DNA of 64,000 bases from Microbacterium horticulturae (GTDB lineage Bacteria; Actinomycetota; Actinomycetes; Actinomycetales; Microbacteriaceae): assembly GCF_029094505.1 (NCBI RefSeq), contig NZ_CP119108.1, positions 1,178,001-1,242,000 of the forward strand, read 5' to 3'. A model generated the notes under the pieces. The model saw only the letters and a program-made list of their open reading frames with translations. It ran no database searches and was not told the origin of the DNA. A program made the translations under genes and the position numbers. Shown piece by piece: positions 1 to 8,894 of the stretch (position 1 is its first letter; each line of letters begins with the position of its first letter).

Positions 1-1178
1 GTGAGGAGTTCAAGCCCGAGTCCGAGATCGTCGACGGTACCGGTCCCTTCGAGGGCCTGAAGGTCTGCGCGATCCACTCGAAGCCGCTTGAGCTGCTGCA
101 GGAGAAGAACTACTTCTTCAAGCTCAGCGAATTCGGCGACAAGCTGCTCGAGCTCTACAAGACCGAGCCCGATTTCGTGCGCCCCGACTCGGCGCGCAAC
201 GAGGTCGTGTCGTTCGTGAAGCAGGGCCTGAAAGACCTGTCGATCTCGCGGTCGACGTTCGACTGGGGCATCAAGGTGCCGTGGGACGACTCACACGTCA
301 TCTACGTATGGGTCGACGCGCTGCTGAACTACGTCACGGCGATCGGCTACGGCACCGACGAAGAGAACTTCCAGCGCCGGTGGCCCGCCTACCACGTGGT
401 CGGCAAAGACATCCTGCGTTTCCACGCCGTCATCTGGCCGGCGCTTCTGATGGCGGCAGGCCTCGAGGTGCCGCGCGGCGTGTTCGCGCACGGCTGGCTG
501 CTCGTGGGCGGCGAGAAGATGTCGAAGTCGAAGCTCACCGGCATCGCGCCCACCGAGATCACCGACGTGTTCGGATCCGACGCGTACCGCTTCTACTTCC
601 TCTCGGCGATCCCGTTCGGCCACGACGGATCGTTTTCGTGGGAAGACCTGTCGGCCCGCTACCAGGCCGAGCTCGCCAACGGCTTCGGCAACCTCGCCTC
701 GCGCACGATCGCGATGGTCGAGCGCTACTTCGAGGGCGTCGTGCCGGCGCCCGGAGAGTATGCCGAGGGCGACCTTGCCGTGCAGAAGACGGTTCGGGAT
801 GCCGCGGCCGCCGCTGATGCGGCGATCGAGCGCTTCCGCATCGACGAGGCGATCACCGCGATCTGGACGATCGTCGACGAGCTGAACGGCTACATCACCG
901 ACAACGAGCCGTGGGCGCTCGCGAAGGACGACGCGCAGCGCGAGCGCCTGGGTACCGTGCTGTACACGGCGGCCGAGGGGCTGCGCGCACTCGCGGTGCT
1001 GCTGTCGCCGGTGATGCCGATCGCGACCGAGAAGCTGTGGGTGGCGCTGGGTGCCGCGGAGTCGCTGGGCCGACTGCAGGACCAGCCGATCCGCGAGGCC
1101 GGCAACTGGAGCATCCTCAAGCCCGGAACCTCGGTGAACGGACTCGCGCCGCTCTTCCCGCGCGTCGAGCAGGCCTGA
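1..1178 (+). CDS. metG: Methionyl-tRNA synthetase, 3' part (5' end outside window)
   Basis: Class I aminoacyl-tRNA synthetase that charges tRNA-Met in the cytoplasm. The reading frame is already open at base 3, so the N-terminal HIGH region lies upstream of the window. The visible part holds the Rossmann-fold segment with YVWVDALLNY, the catalytic loop KMSKS (in GGEKMSKSKLTG) and the alpha-helical anticodon-binding domain up to the stop at 1176-1178. The stop shares one base with the ATG of tatD, so the two are translationally coupled. This is a normal housekeeping locus outside the mobile element. Confidence 0.96.
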   Translation, partial: EEFKPESEIVDGTGPFEGLKVCAIHSKPLELLQEKNYFFKLSEFGDKLLELYKTEPDFVRPDSARNEVVSFVKQGLKDLSISRSTFDWGIKVPWDDSHVIYVWVDALLNYVTAIGYGTDEENFQRRWPAYHVVGKDILRFHAVIWPALLMAAGLEVPRGVFAHGWLLVGGEKMSKSKLTGIAPTEITDVFGSDAYRFYFLSAIPFGHDGSFSWEDLSARYQAELANGFGNLASRTIAMVERYFEGVVPAPGEYAEGDLAVQKTVRDAAAAADAAIERFRIDEAITAIWTIVDELNGYITDNEPWALAKDDAQRERLGTVLYTAAEGLRALAVLLSPVMPIATEKLWVALGAAESLGRLQDQPIREAGNWSILKPGTSVNGLAPLFPRVEQA

Positions 1179-2065
1179 TGCCCGACGATCCGTCGAACTA
1201 CGTCCGGCAGCGCGAGAAGGGCTCGCGTGACGTCTCGTATCCGCCGGCTCCCGAGCCGCTGGCCGTGCCCGTCTACGACAACCACTGCCACCTCGAGATC
1301 GCCGACGGCGATGAGGGCGGGCTCTCGCTCGACGAGCAGCTCGACCGTGCGCTGGCCGTGGGTATCGCGGGCGTGGTGCAGGCCGGCGGCGACATCGATT
1401 CGAGCCGCTGGTCGGCGGATGCGGCATCCCGCCACCCCCGCGTGCTCGCGGCCGTCGCCATCCACCCGAACGAGGCGCCGGAGTACGACGCCGCGGGCCG
1501 GCTCGACGAGGCGATCGGCGTGATCGACGAGCTCGCCGCGCAGCCGCGTGTGCGGGCGATCGGCGAGACCGGGCTGGACTTCTTCCGCACCGGCGAAGAC
1601 GGGCGCGACGCGCAGTTCCGCTCCTTCGAGGCGCACATCGCGCTGGCGCAGAAGCACGGCATCGCGATGCAGATCCACGATCGCGATGCGCACCAGGCGG
1701 TGCTCTCCACTCTCGAGCGGGTGGGAGCGCCCGACAAGACCGTCTTCCACTGCTTCTCGGGCGATGCCGACATGGCGCGGTACGCGACCGAGCGCGGCTA
1801 CTACCTGTCGTTCGCCGGAAACGTCACGTTCAAGAACGCCCAGAACCTGCGTGACGCGCTGGCTGTGGCATCCCTCGATCGCATCATGGTCGAGACCGAC
1901 GCGCCGTTCCTGACGCCGACGCCGCTGCGCGGCCGCCCGAACGCGCCGTACCTGGTGCCGGTGACCGTGCGCTTCATGGCCGCCGAGCTCGGCATGGACG
2001 TCGACGCCCTCTGCGCCCAGCTCGCGTCGAACACCGAGCACGTCTACGGCCCCTTCACGTCCTGA
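1178..2065 (+). CDS. tatD: TatD family metal-dependent hydrolase/DNase
   Basis: Predicted 295-aa TatD-type metallohydrolase of the amidohydrolase superfamily; characterised members are DNA 3'-5' exonucleases. The expected metal ligands are visible: NHCHLE near the N-terminus, the glutamate of IGETGLDF, histidines in IHDRDAH and FHCFSG, and the aspartate of VETDAPFL. The start is the ATG that overlaps the metG stop by one base. The metG-tatD order is common in actinomycetes. The gene ends before an inverted repeat that it shares with the convergent gene. Confidence 0.93.
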   Translation: MPDDPSNYVRQREKGSRDVSYPPAPEPLAVPVYDNHCHLEIADGDEGGLSLDEQLDRALAVGIAGVVQAGGDIDSSRWSADAASRHPRVLAAVAIHPNEAPEYDAAGRLDEAIGVIDELAAQPRVRAIGETGLDFFRTGEDGRDAQFRSFEAHIALAQKHGIAMQIHDRDAHQAVLSTLERVGAPDKTVFHCFSGDADMARYATERGYYLSFAGNVTFKNAQNLRDALAVASLDRIMVETDAPFLTPTPLRGRPNAPYLVPVTVRFMAAELGMDVDALCAQLASNTEHVYGPFTS

Positions 2066-2081
2066 CGCGCCCCCGCCACCC

Positions 2082-2116
2082 CGCGAGGTCGTACCCATTT
2101 TCGCGAGGTCGTACCC
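2082..2116. repeat. Short tandem direct repeat (15 bp, 20-bp period)
   Basis: GCGAGGTCGTACCCA-like sequence occurs at about 2083-2097 and again at 2103-2117, 20 bp apart, in the short gap after tatD. It may be a remnant of sequence repetition or part of a transcription end. No function is assigned. Confidence 0.5.
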
Positions 2117-2142
2117 ACGCCGCCGTTCAGCAGCCCGCTTCG

Positions 2143-2180
2143 GCAGTCAGTTGGCGGGATGCCCCGTCACAACTGACTGC
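2143..2180. terminator. Inverted repeat between convergent genes
   Basis: GCAGTCAGTTG (2143-2153) is the exact complement of CAACTGACTGC (2170-2180), giving an 11-bp stem with a 16-nt loop. An outer pair GTTCAG/CTGAAC extends it imperfectly. It sits between tatD (+) and the next gene (-) and overlaps the last codons of the latter. A bidirectional terminator is the likely role; there is no clear T tract. Confidence 0.5.
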
Positions 2181-2727
2181 TGAACTCCGAGGTGTCGTCC
2201 CACGAGATCACCCGCGCGTTCGCGAGCGGCACCGGCCCCGCGGTCAACACGTGCGGGATCAGGTTGAACCACGCCCAGGAGTGCCCTGCGGCGGCGAGGT
2301 TCTCGAGCCACTCACGGTTCGCCGGCGGCACATCGAGCGCGGTCTCATAGCGTGCCGGATCGAGGGATGCCACGTCCCGCGCGTCGATCGGATCGCCGAC
2401 CAGACTGCGCTGCCGGTCGAAGACGACCGCATCGCCGGGGAGGTCGTCCACCGGAATCGCCCAGAACTCGACCGCAGGCAGCGTGCGCCCGCTCACCTCG
2501 CGCCAGGTCGCGTGCGGGTGCACGGGCAAGAGGAAGACGACCTCGGTCCAGCGCTTCGTGATGAGCGGCACGATCGTGTCGCGCAGGCGCCGCCGCTCGG
2601 GGGTGTCGTCGTACTTCGCGACAGAGCGCGCATACGCAGCCGGGTCGAGCGTGCGCAGCGCGTCGAGCGGCAGCAACGCATCAGTCCCCGAGGCCAGAGG
2701 AGTACGAACGTGGAAGACCTCGCGCAT
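2167..2727 (-). CDS. Conserved hypothetical protein (186 aa)
   Basis: Soluble protein of 186 residues with no signal peptide or membrane segment. It begins MREVFHVRTPLASG and contains a basic region around KRWTEVVFLLPVHPHATW and a Trp-rich end (GHSWAWFNLIPHV). I do not recognise the family. It lies directly after the DUF6176 gene (2 bases between stop and start) and ends in a hairpin, so the two are probably one transcript. Codon use matches the chromosomal neighbours. Confidence 0.75.
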   Translation of the reverse strand: MREVFHVRTPLASGTDALLPLDALRTLDPAAYARSVAKYDDTPERRRLRDTIVPLITKRWTEVVFLLPVHPHATWREVSGRTLPAVEFWAIPVDDLPGDAVVFDRQRSLVGDPIDARDVASLDPARYETALDVPPANREWLENLAAAGHSWAWFNLIPHVLTAGPVPLANARVISWDDTSEFSSQL

Positions 2728-2729
2728 AC

Positions 2730-3086
2730 TCAGCTGCCCAGCGGCCGCATCGACGCTTCGACCCGTTCGGGCATCATCATGACCCGCGGCGTGAGCTCTT
2801 CGGGCGGATACGCGTCGTCGATGCAGTCGCGCCAGTACGCGAGGTGCTTCTCGTCGAGCCAGTGCGTCGAGTCGTGCACGCTCGCAGGGTCGTCGCCCTG
2901 CACGCTGTACCAGTACATGTAGTCGATCCCGTCGATGGTCTCGGCGAAGATCGTCTCGACATACATCTGCTCGGGCTCGAGCGTCTCACGCACGGCCTCC
3001 CGGTTCTCGTTCAAGAACCGCAGCCATTCGTCGACGCGTTCACCGGCACCGGCACGAACGCGGAATCGGGTCAGCTCGATACGCAT
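2730..3086 (-). CDS. DUF6176-like protein
   Basis: A 118-aa soluble protein that matches the DUF6176 pattern as I remember it: an N-terminal strand with RAGAGERVDEW, then LEPEQMYVETIFAE, the aromatic core YMYWYSVQGDD, and HWLDEKHLAYWRDCID. The fold resembles small dimeric alpha/beta barrel proteins (inference). Function is unknown. It is transcribed ahead of the 186-aa hypothetical gene, whose ATG follows almost directly. Confidence 0.75.
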   Translation of the reverse strand: MRIELTRFRVRAGAGERVDEWLRFLNENREAVRETLEPEQMYVETIFAETIDGIDYMYWYSVQGDDPASVHDSTHWLDEKHLAYWRDCIDDAYPPEELTPRVMMMPERVEASMRPLGS

Positions 3087-3098
3087 CCGACCAGTCTC

Positions 3099-3455
3099 TC
3101 ACCGCCCGCGCAGCCGATCGATCTCGCGCCGCTCGCGCTTGGTCGGGCGGCCCGCTCCGCGGTCACGCTCCGCGAATTTCGGTGTCGGCTCGCGCGGGGG
3201 AGTGCGGTCCTCCATCGCGGTCGCGGCGACGGCGGCCCCGACGCGCTTGGCGATCGGCTGCCGCACCACGAGAATCCGGTCGAACCCGGCGATCCGTACC
3301 CGCAGCTCGTCGCCGGGCCGCACAGGCTGCGCAGCCTTGACCCGCTCGCCGTTGACCCGCACATGCCCGGCCCGAACGGCGGTCGTGGCCGCCGACCGCG
3401 TCTTGTACACGCGGACGGCCCAGAGCCAGGCATCCACTCGCACCGATTCAGCCAC
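3099..3455 (-). CDS. S4-domain RNA-binding protein (Hsp15/HslR-like)
   Basis: A 118-aa protein that starts MAESVRVDAWLWAVRVYKTRSAAT, the S4 fold that binds structured RNA, followed by GHVRVNGERVKAAQPVRPGDELRV. The C-terminal third is basic and rich in Arg/Lys. Hsp15 relatives bind the large ribosomal subunit carrying a stalled nascent chain, while others act in RNA modification. The gene overlaps the YhhN-like gene upstream by 8 bases, which suggests co-transcription. Confidence 0.88.
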   Translation of the reverse strand: MAESVRVDAWLWAVRVYKTRSAATTAVRAGHVRVNGERVKAAQPVRPGDELRVRIAGFDRILVVRQPIAKRVGAAVAATAMEDRTPPREPTPKFAERDRGAGRPTKRERREIDRLRGR

Positions 3456-4059
3456 GACGCGCCTTCTTCTCGCTCACGACGCCGGCCGCGATCAGCCCCT
3501 GCCCGAGGCAGTAGGTCAGCATCACCAGCGGGCTGGTCCACCACGGCATCGCGTCGGGAAGGAACAGTCGCAAGGCCAGCACCGTGTCCGAGCATAGGAA
3601 GAAGGCGCCACCCAGCGCCACCATCGGCACGCTGCGGGCGGTGGATGCCGCGGTCCCGCCGAGCACGAGACCATAGACCGCGACCGCCCAGCGCAGATCA
3701 CCGAGGTGCGGCCACAGCACCACCAGCATCCCGACCCACCACGCGACATACACGAGCGCCCACGCCGGCACGCGCTGGACGGCGAGGTGACGCTGGAACA
3801 GCCAGATGTAGGCGAGGTGCGCGATCCCGAAGAACAGGAGCATCATCGGCAGGTTGGGCAGCCAGGGGAAGAACTGTGCCGTGCCGTCACCCAGCCACGA
3901 GAACCCGATCGCCACGAGGAGCAGCACGAGGGGCGCACTGCGCAGGCGTCGTGCCCACAGCACAGCCAGCGCGAGCAGTGGCATCAGCAGCAGCTTGGTG
4001 ACGACCGCGAGACCGTCAACGCCGATCCACAGTGCGACCACCTGCAGAGCGGAGACCAC
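3448..4059 (-). CDS. YhhN family membrane protein (lysoplasmalogenase-like)
   Basis: A 203-aa integral membrane protein with about seven or eight hydrophobic segments, in keeping with the YhhN/TMEM86 family, whose animal member hydrolyses lysoplasmalogen. Conserved-looking acidic residues sit in FSWLGD and FFLCSDTVLA, the usual YhhN positions. The longest frame starts at a GTG at 4057-4059; no strong ribosome-binding site was seen, so the start is uncertain. The substrate in this organism is unknown. Confidence 0.8.
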   Translation of the reverse strand: MVSALQVVALWIGVDGLAVVTKLLLMPLLALAVLWARRLRSAPLVLLLVAIGFSWLGDGTAQFFPWLPNLPMMLLFFGIAHLAYIWLFQRHLAVQRVPAWALVYVAWWVGMLVVLWPHLGDLRWAVAVYGLVLGGTAASTARSVPMVALGGAFFLCSDTVLALRLFLPDAMPWWTSPLVMLTYCLGQGLIAAGVVSEKKARRG

Positions 4060-4135
4060 CGCGTACGGAGGAAGCCCGCCACGCTCGAGGTGGTGGACGT
4101 CCGCGTCGGCATGTCGTCCATCGTATGCTCACTCC

Positions 4136-5293
4136 GTGAGCGAATCGCACGCGGGTCTGCGCCGCATGGTTGCGCGCGATCGCGCCCAGCCGTTCCGGAC
4201 CGCTTCGCCCCTTGAGCTGCTGTTCGACCTCGTGTTCGTCGTCGCTGTGTCGCAAGCCGCCGACAACCTGCACGAGCTCGTGAGCGAGGGGCACGTCGCC
4301 CAAGGCGCTCTGTCGTACCTCATGGTGTTCTTCGCGATCTGGTGGGCGTGGATGAACTTCACCTGGTTCGCTTCCGCGTTCGACACCGACGACTGGGCAT
4401 ATCGCATCATGACGATCGCCCAGATGGGCGGTGTTCTCGTGCTCGCTGCGGGCGTGCATGACGCCATGACCACGTACGACTTCACGCTCGTGACGTGGGG
4501 CTACGTCATCATGCGATTGGCGATGGTCGGGCAGTGGCTGCGGGCCGCTATATCCGACCCGGATTCGCGCCGCACCGCACTGTTCTTCGCTGTCGGCATC
4601 ACGATCGTGCAGGTGCTCTGGGTCGCGCGCCTCTACCTGTTGGACGCTACGTGGCAGCTCGTCACGTTCTTCGTCCTCATGATCGCCGAGGTTGTCGTAC
4701 CGGTCATCGCCGAGCGCCAGGGGAGGACCGCGTGGCATCCCCACCACATCGCCGACCGCTACGGTTGCTTCACCCTGATCGTCCTGGGTGAGAGCGTGCT
4801 GGCGTCGGCGACGGCGATCTTCCAAGCACGCGGGCAGGGCGCCCACGTGCTCGCCCTCGCGGGACTGGCCGCTGCCGGACTCGTCATCGCCGCCGGCATG
4901 TGGTGGCTCTACTTCGAGCGTGAGCAGGGTGCACGTCTGGCCGAGATCGACAGCGGATTCGGCTTCGGCTACGCGCACTACGTCATCTTCGCGACAGCGG
5001 GCGCCGTCTCGGCCGGCATCGGAGCAGGAGTGGATGTCGCGACCGGCCACACCGCATTGTCGGCGTCGATGGCCTCCTTCGTGCTGACCGTTCCGGTCGC
5101 GGCCTTCATGCTGGCGATGTGGTTCGTGATGTTGCGGCCTCACGTGTCGCGCGTGACGTCGGTGATCGTCATCGGCCTGGCGGTGCTCGTGTTCTTCTCG
5201 GCGCTTGTGCCGCCGGCATCCCTCGCCGCAACGGCCGTGTTTCTCGCGTTGGCCGTCGTGGCCGTCGAGTGGGATGCACGACGTCACCCCTGA
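4136..5293 (+). CDS. Low-temperature-requirement A (LtrA) family membrane protein
   Basis: A 385-aa polytopic membrane protein. The LtrA signature TASPLELLFDLVFVVAVSQ is near the N-terminus, followed by about ten hydrophobic segments and the motif RYGCFTLIVLGESVLA. The GTG at 4136 is chosen because the homologous region starts just after it and the upstream frame is low-complexity shadow of the opposite gene. LtrA was named from Listeria cold-growth mutants and its biochemical role is unsettled. It is divergent from the YhhN gene and converges on the GNAT gene, overlapping by 10 bases. Confidence 0.88.
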   Translation: MSESHAGLRRMVARDRAQPFRTASPLELLFDLVFVVAVSQAADNLHELVSEGHVAQGALSYLMVFFAIWWAWMNFTWFASAFDTDDWAYRIMTIAQMGGVLVLAAGVHDAMTTYDFTLVTWGYVIMRLAMVGQWLRAAISDPDSRRTALFFAVGITIVQVLWVARLYLLDATWQLVTFFVLMIAEVVVPVIAERQGRTAWHPHHIADRYGCFTLIVLGESVLASATAIFQARGQGAHVLALAGLAAAGLVIAAGMWWLYFEREQGARLAEIDSGFGFGYAHYVIFATAGAVSAGIGAGVDVATGHTALSASMASFVLTVPVAAFMLAMWFVMLRPHVSRVTSVIVIGLAVLVFFSALVPPASLAATAVFLALAVVAVEWDARRHP

Positions 5294-5871
5294 GTCAGGT
5301 CGAGCTGCACGATGGTGCGGTGCGGCTTCGGTCGGTCGGCGACTTCGTGGAACCCCGCCGCGACGAACGTCGAGAGAGCGCCGACGAACAGATCGTTCGC
5401 CGGGATCTTCTTCGCGCTCGTGTCGCCCGGATACGCCTCGAGCACGCGGGCGCCGTTCTCACGGGCGTGGACGATGGCGGCATCCAACAGCCTTCTGTTC
5501 AACCCTTGGTTGCGGTATTCGCGGCGCACGACGAAGCAGGTGACGGCCCAGACATCGGGCTCGTCCCAGGGGCTCGGCGACCCTTGGAAATTGCGCGTGC
5601 GCGCAAGTCTCGGCTGCTTGATGCGCGGGCCCACGCGTACGAAGCCGGCGGCGACGCCGTCGACATAGGCGATGAGGGCGGGGGAGGGCGTCGTGCCGAG
5701 TTCGATGCGCAGCCGCTCTTCTCTCTCTTCGCGGCTGGTGCTGTCGAACTCGCGGCTCGTCATCAGCCACCACTGGCACTGGCATGAGGCGCCGTCGCCC
5801 CCGCCGGTCAGGGCATGCTCGGTGTCCGCGAAGCGACTTTGCGTTGCGGGTTCGATGGTGATCGTCGACAT
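5284..5871 (-). CDS. GNAT family N-acetyltransferase
   Basis: Predicted cytoplasmic acetyl-CoA-dependent acyltransferase of about 195 aa from the ATG at 5871 (a second ATG at 5901 is possible; neither has a clear ribosome-binding site). The acetyl-CoA loop is seen as REYRNQGLNRRLLDAAI, preceded by the beta strand VWAVTCFVVR. The Cys/Trp-rich start CQCQWWLM is typical of a GNAT subgroup of unknown substrate. It is the last chromosomal gene before the tRNA-Pro integration site. Confidence 0.85.
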   Translation of the reverse strand: MSTITIEPATQSRFADTEHALTGGGDGASCQCQWWLMTSREFDSTSREEREERLRIELGTTPSPALIAYVDGVAAGFVRVGPRIKQPRLARTRNFQGSPSPWDEPDVWAVTCFVVRREYRNQGLNRRLLDAAIVHARENGARVLEAYPGDTSAKKIPANDLFVGALSTFVAAGFHEVADRPKPHRTIVQLDLTQG

Positions 5872-5976
5872 GCGGTCCACGGTAGGGGTGGGGTCCGACA
5901 TCGGCAATGGATGCCGCGGTTCGCGGTGCTCGCTTGGACCGGGTAAGATGGACGAGTTGCCCGCTCCGGTGGGCAT

Positions 5977-6020
5977 CGGGATGTGGCGCAGCTTGGTAGC
6001 GCACCTGACTGGGGGTTAAG
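5977..6020 (+). pseudogene. tRNA-Pro 5' half remnant
   Basis: Bases 5977-6013 repeat the first half of the tRNA-Pro gene 91 bp downstream: acceptor start CGGGATG, the D-arm GGCGCAGCTTGGTAGCGC and the anticodon loop CTGGGGG. From 5982 to about 6013 the two copies differ at a single base. After the anticodon the similarity stops: there is no T-arm, and a small hairpin (AGTGG-TTTA-CCACT, 6019-6032) follows. This looks like a gene cut at the anticodon loop, probably by a recombination event at this site. Confidence 0.75.
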
Positions 6021-6067
6021 TGGTTTACCACTCTTCGGTCGGCCCGAACAACTGAAAAACAATGCCA

Positions 6068-6141
<74 letters not shown>

Positions 6142-6145
6142 CAGA

Positions 6146-6181
6146 AAATCCCTGATGAGAAGCAATTTTCATCAGGGATTT
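6146..6181. terminator. Hairpin after tRNA-Pro
   Basis: AAATCCCTGATGA (6146-6158) pairs perfectly with TCATCAGGGATTT (6169-6181), with a 10-nt loop and T-rich sequence after it. It probably terminates the tRNA transcript and may also lie in the arm-binding region of the attachment site. Confidence 0.75.
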
Positions 6182-6337
6182 GTTGTTTCTGAACGTCGTT
6201 TTCTCTGGTCCCCCTCTGGTCCCCCCGGACAGGTTGGCGTGGTCGACCCGTGGATGACAGAATCCGTCGCGATGCCCTGTCTGTGGATAAGGGGACCAAA
6301 AGGGGACCAGAACGGTGAATACCGGCGACGGAGCGGG

Positions 6338-7570
6338 TCACAGCCCGCGTCCCGTGCCCTGCCGCGGTCGTCGCGATGGGTTCCGAGGAGTGTCTCTGCT
6401 GAGGAAGGCGTTGGCTTGTTCTGCGGCGGAGGCGAGGTGGCGGTCATCGGGGTGGAGGTAGCCGCGAGTGGTCTCGATTGAGGCGTGTCCGAGGATCTCT
6501 TGGAGGACATGGAGGGGGACTCCGGCGTCGGCGAGCCAGGTGGCGCCGGTGTGTCGGAGACCGTGTCGTGTGAGATTGGGCAGGCCGAGGTCAGCAACAA
6601 CCTGGTCCCAGCTGGTGGCGTCGCGAACGGTGGCTGTCGTAAGGAAACCGCCACGCGGACCGACGAGGAGTGGTGCGTCTGATTGCTTGAACGCGCAGAG
6701 TCGTTTCAGGACTGGCCGGAGTGGGTCGAGAATCGGCACGCGACGCTCTTTGCGGCTTTTGGTTGGCTTGGTGATGAGGCCGCCCCTGCCGGGAAAGACC
6801 TGTCGTCTGATGATGACGAGGTTCTTTGTGAAGTCCACGTCTCCGACTTGAAGCCCGGAGACTTCGGAAGAACGAGCTGCCAGTAGAGCGGCGAGCATCA
6901 CGAAGTCTGAATAGGACTGATGGACAGTGCCGCAGGCGGAGGCGAGCTGGTTCAGTTTCTGCAGATCAGGGATCGCGTGCGCGCGCGGGGCAGCATCTTC
7001 GGCGGGTTGGATTCGGAAGGCGTTTCTGTGGAGACTCCGCTTCGCCCGGTGTTTGGCGGGATTGATTGTGATCAGGCCGTCGCGAACGGCTTCGTCGAGT
7101 ACCCGCACGAGTGGGGCGATGGTGTTCTTAATCGTCGATGCGCCGTACTGCTTCTCCCAGTCGTCGATCGTGCGGTCGATCATTCCCGCGGTGATCTGAG
7201 TGACGGGCAGATGGCCAAGCGCCGGGAGCACTCGGAGCCGAAGACCGTACCGGTAGTTGTCTCCGGTGGAGGTCATATCGAGGCCGCGTGCCCATCGATC
7301 CTCGATCGAGGTAAAGAACTCCAGGAGCGTCATCGAGACGTCCATTCCCTTGACCGAAGAGTTCCGGAGCGTTTCGAAGAATGCGCGTGCGGTTGCCTCG
7401 TCTTTTACGATTTCGGTACGGATCACGCGTTGCTTGGTGAGCGGATCGGTCCAGCGTGCCCGCGCTCGAATTCCGTAGGAGCGTCGTTCCATGTCGGTGG
7501 AGATCCTCACCCCGATCGGTGGCACCGGTCGGGGTGAGGACTCTGGCATCGGCTCAACTGGGCGCGCCAT
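6338..7570 (-). CDS. int: Tyrosine integrase of the ICE
   Basis: A 410-aa tyrosine recombinase. It has an N-terminal AP2-like DNA-arm-binding part (YGIRARARWTDPLTKQRV), a SAM-like core-binding domain (about residues 75-180) and a C-terminal catalytic domain. Catalytic residues are visible: Arg in AARSSEVSGL, the HGLRHTGATWL box, the His of LGHASIETTRGY and the nucleophile Tyr in that same stretch. It points towards the adjacent tRNA-Pro and overlaps the excisionase gene by 17 bases. Predicted to integrate and, with Xis, excise the element at the tRNA-Pro gene. Confidence 0.93.
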   Translation of the reverse strand: MARPVEPMPESSPRPVPPIGVRISTDMERRSYGIRARARWTDPLTKQRVIRTEIVKDEATARAFFETLRNSSVKGMDVSMTLLEFFTSIEDRWARGLDMTSTGDNYRYGLRLRVLPALGHLPVTQITAGMIDRTIDDWEKQYGASTIKNTIAPLVRVLDEAVRDGLITINPAKHRAKRSLHRNAFRIQPAEDAAPRAHAIPDLQKLNQLASACGTVHQSYSDFVMLAALLAARSSEVSGLQVGDVDFTKNLVIIRRQVFPGRGGLITKPTKSRKERRVPILDPLRPVLKRLCAFKQSDAPLLVGPRGGFLTTATVRDATSWDQVVADLGLPNLTRHGLRHTGATWLADAGVPLHVLQEILGHASIETTRGYLHPDDRHLASAAEQANAFLSRDTPRNPSRRPRQGTGRGL

Positions 7571-7772
7571 GGTGCGGCTCCAAGTTCTGTAGCCATTGGT
7601 CGATGGCTTCGAGCCGGTATCGGGCGATACCGCCGAGCTTGATGAATGGTGGCCCGGTCTCCGCGGAGCGCCATCGAGACAATGTCGATTCGGAGACCTT
7701 CAGGTACGAGGCGACCTCTCGGCTATCCAGCAATGGTGAGACGGGCGCAGTCGCCTCGACCGCGTTGCTCAT
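7554..7772 (-). CDS. xis: Excisionase-like HTH protein
   Basis: A 72-aa protein with one winged helix-turn-helix of the MerR/excisionase type: SREVASYLKVSESTLSRWR followed by the wing FIKLGGIARYRLEAIDQWL. Such proteins bend DNA at attachment sites and steer the integrase to excision. It sits directly upstream of int and overlaps it, and its start overlaps the stop of the DUF4913 gene, so all three are probably one transcript. Confidence 0.87.
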   Translation of the reverse strand: MSNAVEATAPVSPLLDSREVASYLKVSESTLSRWRSAETGPPFIKLGGIARYRLEAIDQWLQNLEPHHGAPS

Positions 7773-8332
7773 GACTCCTCCAGCGGAGGATCGCCGAGCG
7801 AACGGTAGAACTCGTCCTCAGCCGTTTGACGATGCTGAACATCATCAACGACGAATTCGACAAAGTCGGCTTCCCGGTCGGTGATCATTGACTCTTCAGA
7901 GGGAGTAGGCGGCTCCTCCCCGGGCCAGGTGGCTTGCCGTGTGGGGCGATCACGATCGAGTCGGGTCCCGGAAGTAGCTACCCAGTCCCGGAGGCGGAGG
8001 CGAGCATCCGCAAAATCGCGATGCCACCCCAGTGGTGCGGATCCGTTTTGGTTGGGGTCGTAGGCGCACAGCCAGTGCAGGTGCAGCGCTGACAGCTCCC
8101 ACACGAGTTCGGGGTGACGATGCCAGTAGGGCGGGATCACTGCGGCGGGGAGTCCGTAAGTGCGGCGGAGCCAGTAGACCCAGCGATTCAGCTCCAGCCA
8201 CTCAACCTCCGCGTCGTTCGCGGTGAGGAGATTCCAGTTGATCGGATGCGGTGGTTCAGCGACCAGCGATTCGTCGTCGTCATCCTCGTCGCGCCCTTCG
8301 TGTGCTTCAGCGGTGGGAACGAAGTCACTCAT
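7769..8332 (-). CDS. DUF4913 domain protein
   Basis: A 187-aa acidic soluble protein. The core VEWLELNRWVYWLRRTYGLPAAVIPPYWHRHPELVWELSALHLHW, ending in LGWHRDFADARLRLRDW, is the DUF4913 pattern found on actinobacterial conjugative plasmids and ICEs. It has Asp/Glu-rich tails at both ends. Its function is unknown; the position between ssb and xis suggests a role in element maintenance or transfer. It overlaps xis by 4 bases (ATGA). Confidence 0.82.
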   Translation of the reverse strand: MSDFVPTAEAHEGRDEDDDDESLVAEPPHPINWNLLTANDAEVEWLELNRWVYWLRRTYGLPAAVIPPYWHRHPELVWELSALHLHWLCAYDPNQNGSAPLGWHRDFADARLRLRDWVATSGTRLDRDRPTRQATWPGEEPPTPSEESMITDREADFVEFVVDDVQHRQTAEDEFYRSLGDPPLEES

Positions 8333-8347
8333 GATGACCGCTCCTGC

Positions 8348-8812
8348 TCAGATGCTGACCGCAGGAGCGGCATCTGACTGCGCTCGTGCTCGGGCGGGGG
8401 CTTCAAAAGGGGACGCATCACGACCGGTCGCCTCGCGCATGTTGCTGTCGCGATGGGGTCCGCGATCGACCTCGTATTGGGTGCGTGCGACGTCGTGACC
8501 GAAGCGGGAGACAATGAACTCCTCGGCCGCGACGCTCTGGCCGTCCTTCTCGTAGCTGTACTCGCGCACGCGTCCAGTGGCGATGAACTTGTCGCCCTTG
8601 TGGAATCGCGCGACTCCTTCTTCGGCTGCGCGCCGGAAGGCGCTCATGTCGTGGAAGGACGGGTCGAGCTGCGTGAAACTTCCGTCTGGGGTCTGCTGAG
8701 AATGCTCTATGCCGATCCGCGCGTAGAACCGCGCGGTGCCGTCCTCGGTGTAGGTCAGACGGGGCTCGGTCGCGATGAATCCTGTGATGGCTTGCTGGGT
8801 GTCGATGGACAT
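8348..8812 (-). CDS. ssb: Single-stranded DNA-binding protein-like
   Basis: About 154 aa. It reads as an OB-fold protein: TQQAITGFIATEPRLTYTEDGTARFYARIGIE, then DPSFHDMSAFRRAAEEGVARFHKGDKFIATGRVREYSYEKDGQ, matching the SSB layout. The C-terminus ends in APAVSI rather than the acidic DDDIPF tail of housekeeping SSB, so this is an element-encoded paralogue. The start at 8812 is fixed by AAGGAG five bases upstream. It likely protects transferred single strands during conjugation. Confidence 0.85.
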   Translation of the reverse strand: MSIDTQQAITGFIATEPRLTYTEDGTARFYARIGIEHSQQTPDGSFTQLDPSFHDMSAFRRAAEEGVARFHKGDKFIATGRVREYSYEKDGQSVAAEEFIVSRFGHDVARTQYEVDRGPHRDSNMREATGRDASPFEAPARARAQSDAAPAVSI

Positions 8813-8894
8813 GACGACTCCTTGATTTGTTGGGGCGGCCATCGGATGTGATGGCCGCTGCAACAGACAGGTGCGCGCTGCGCCCCAGCGCGGA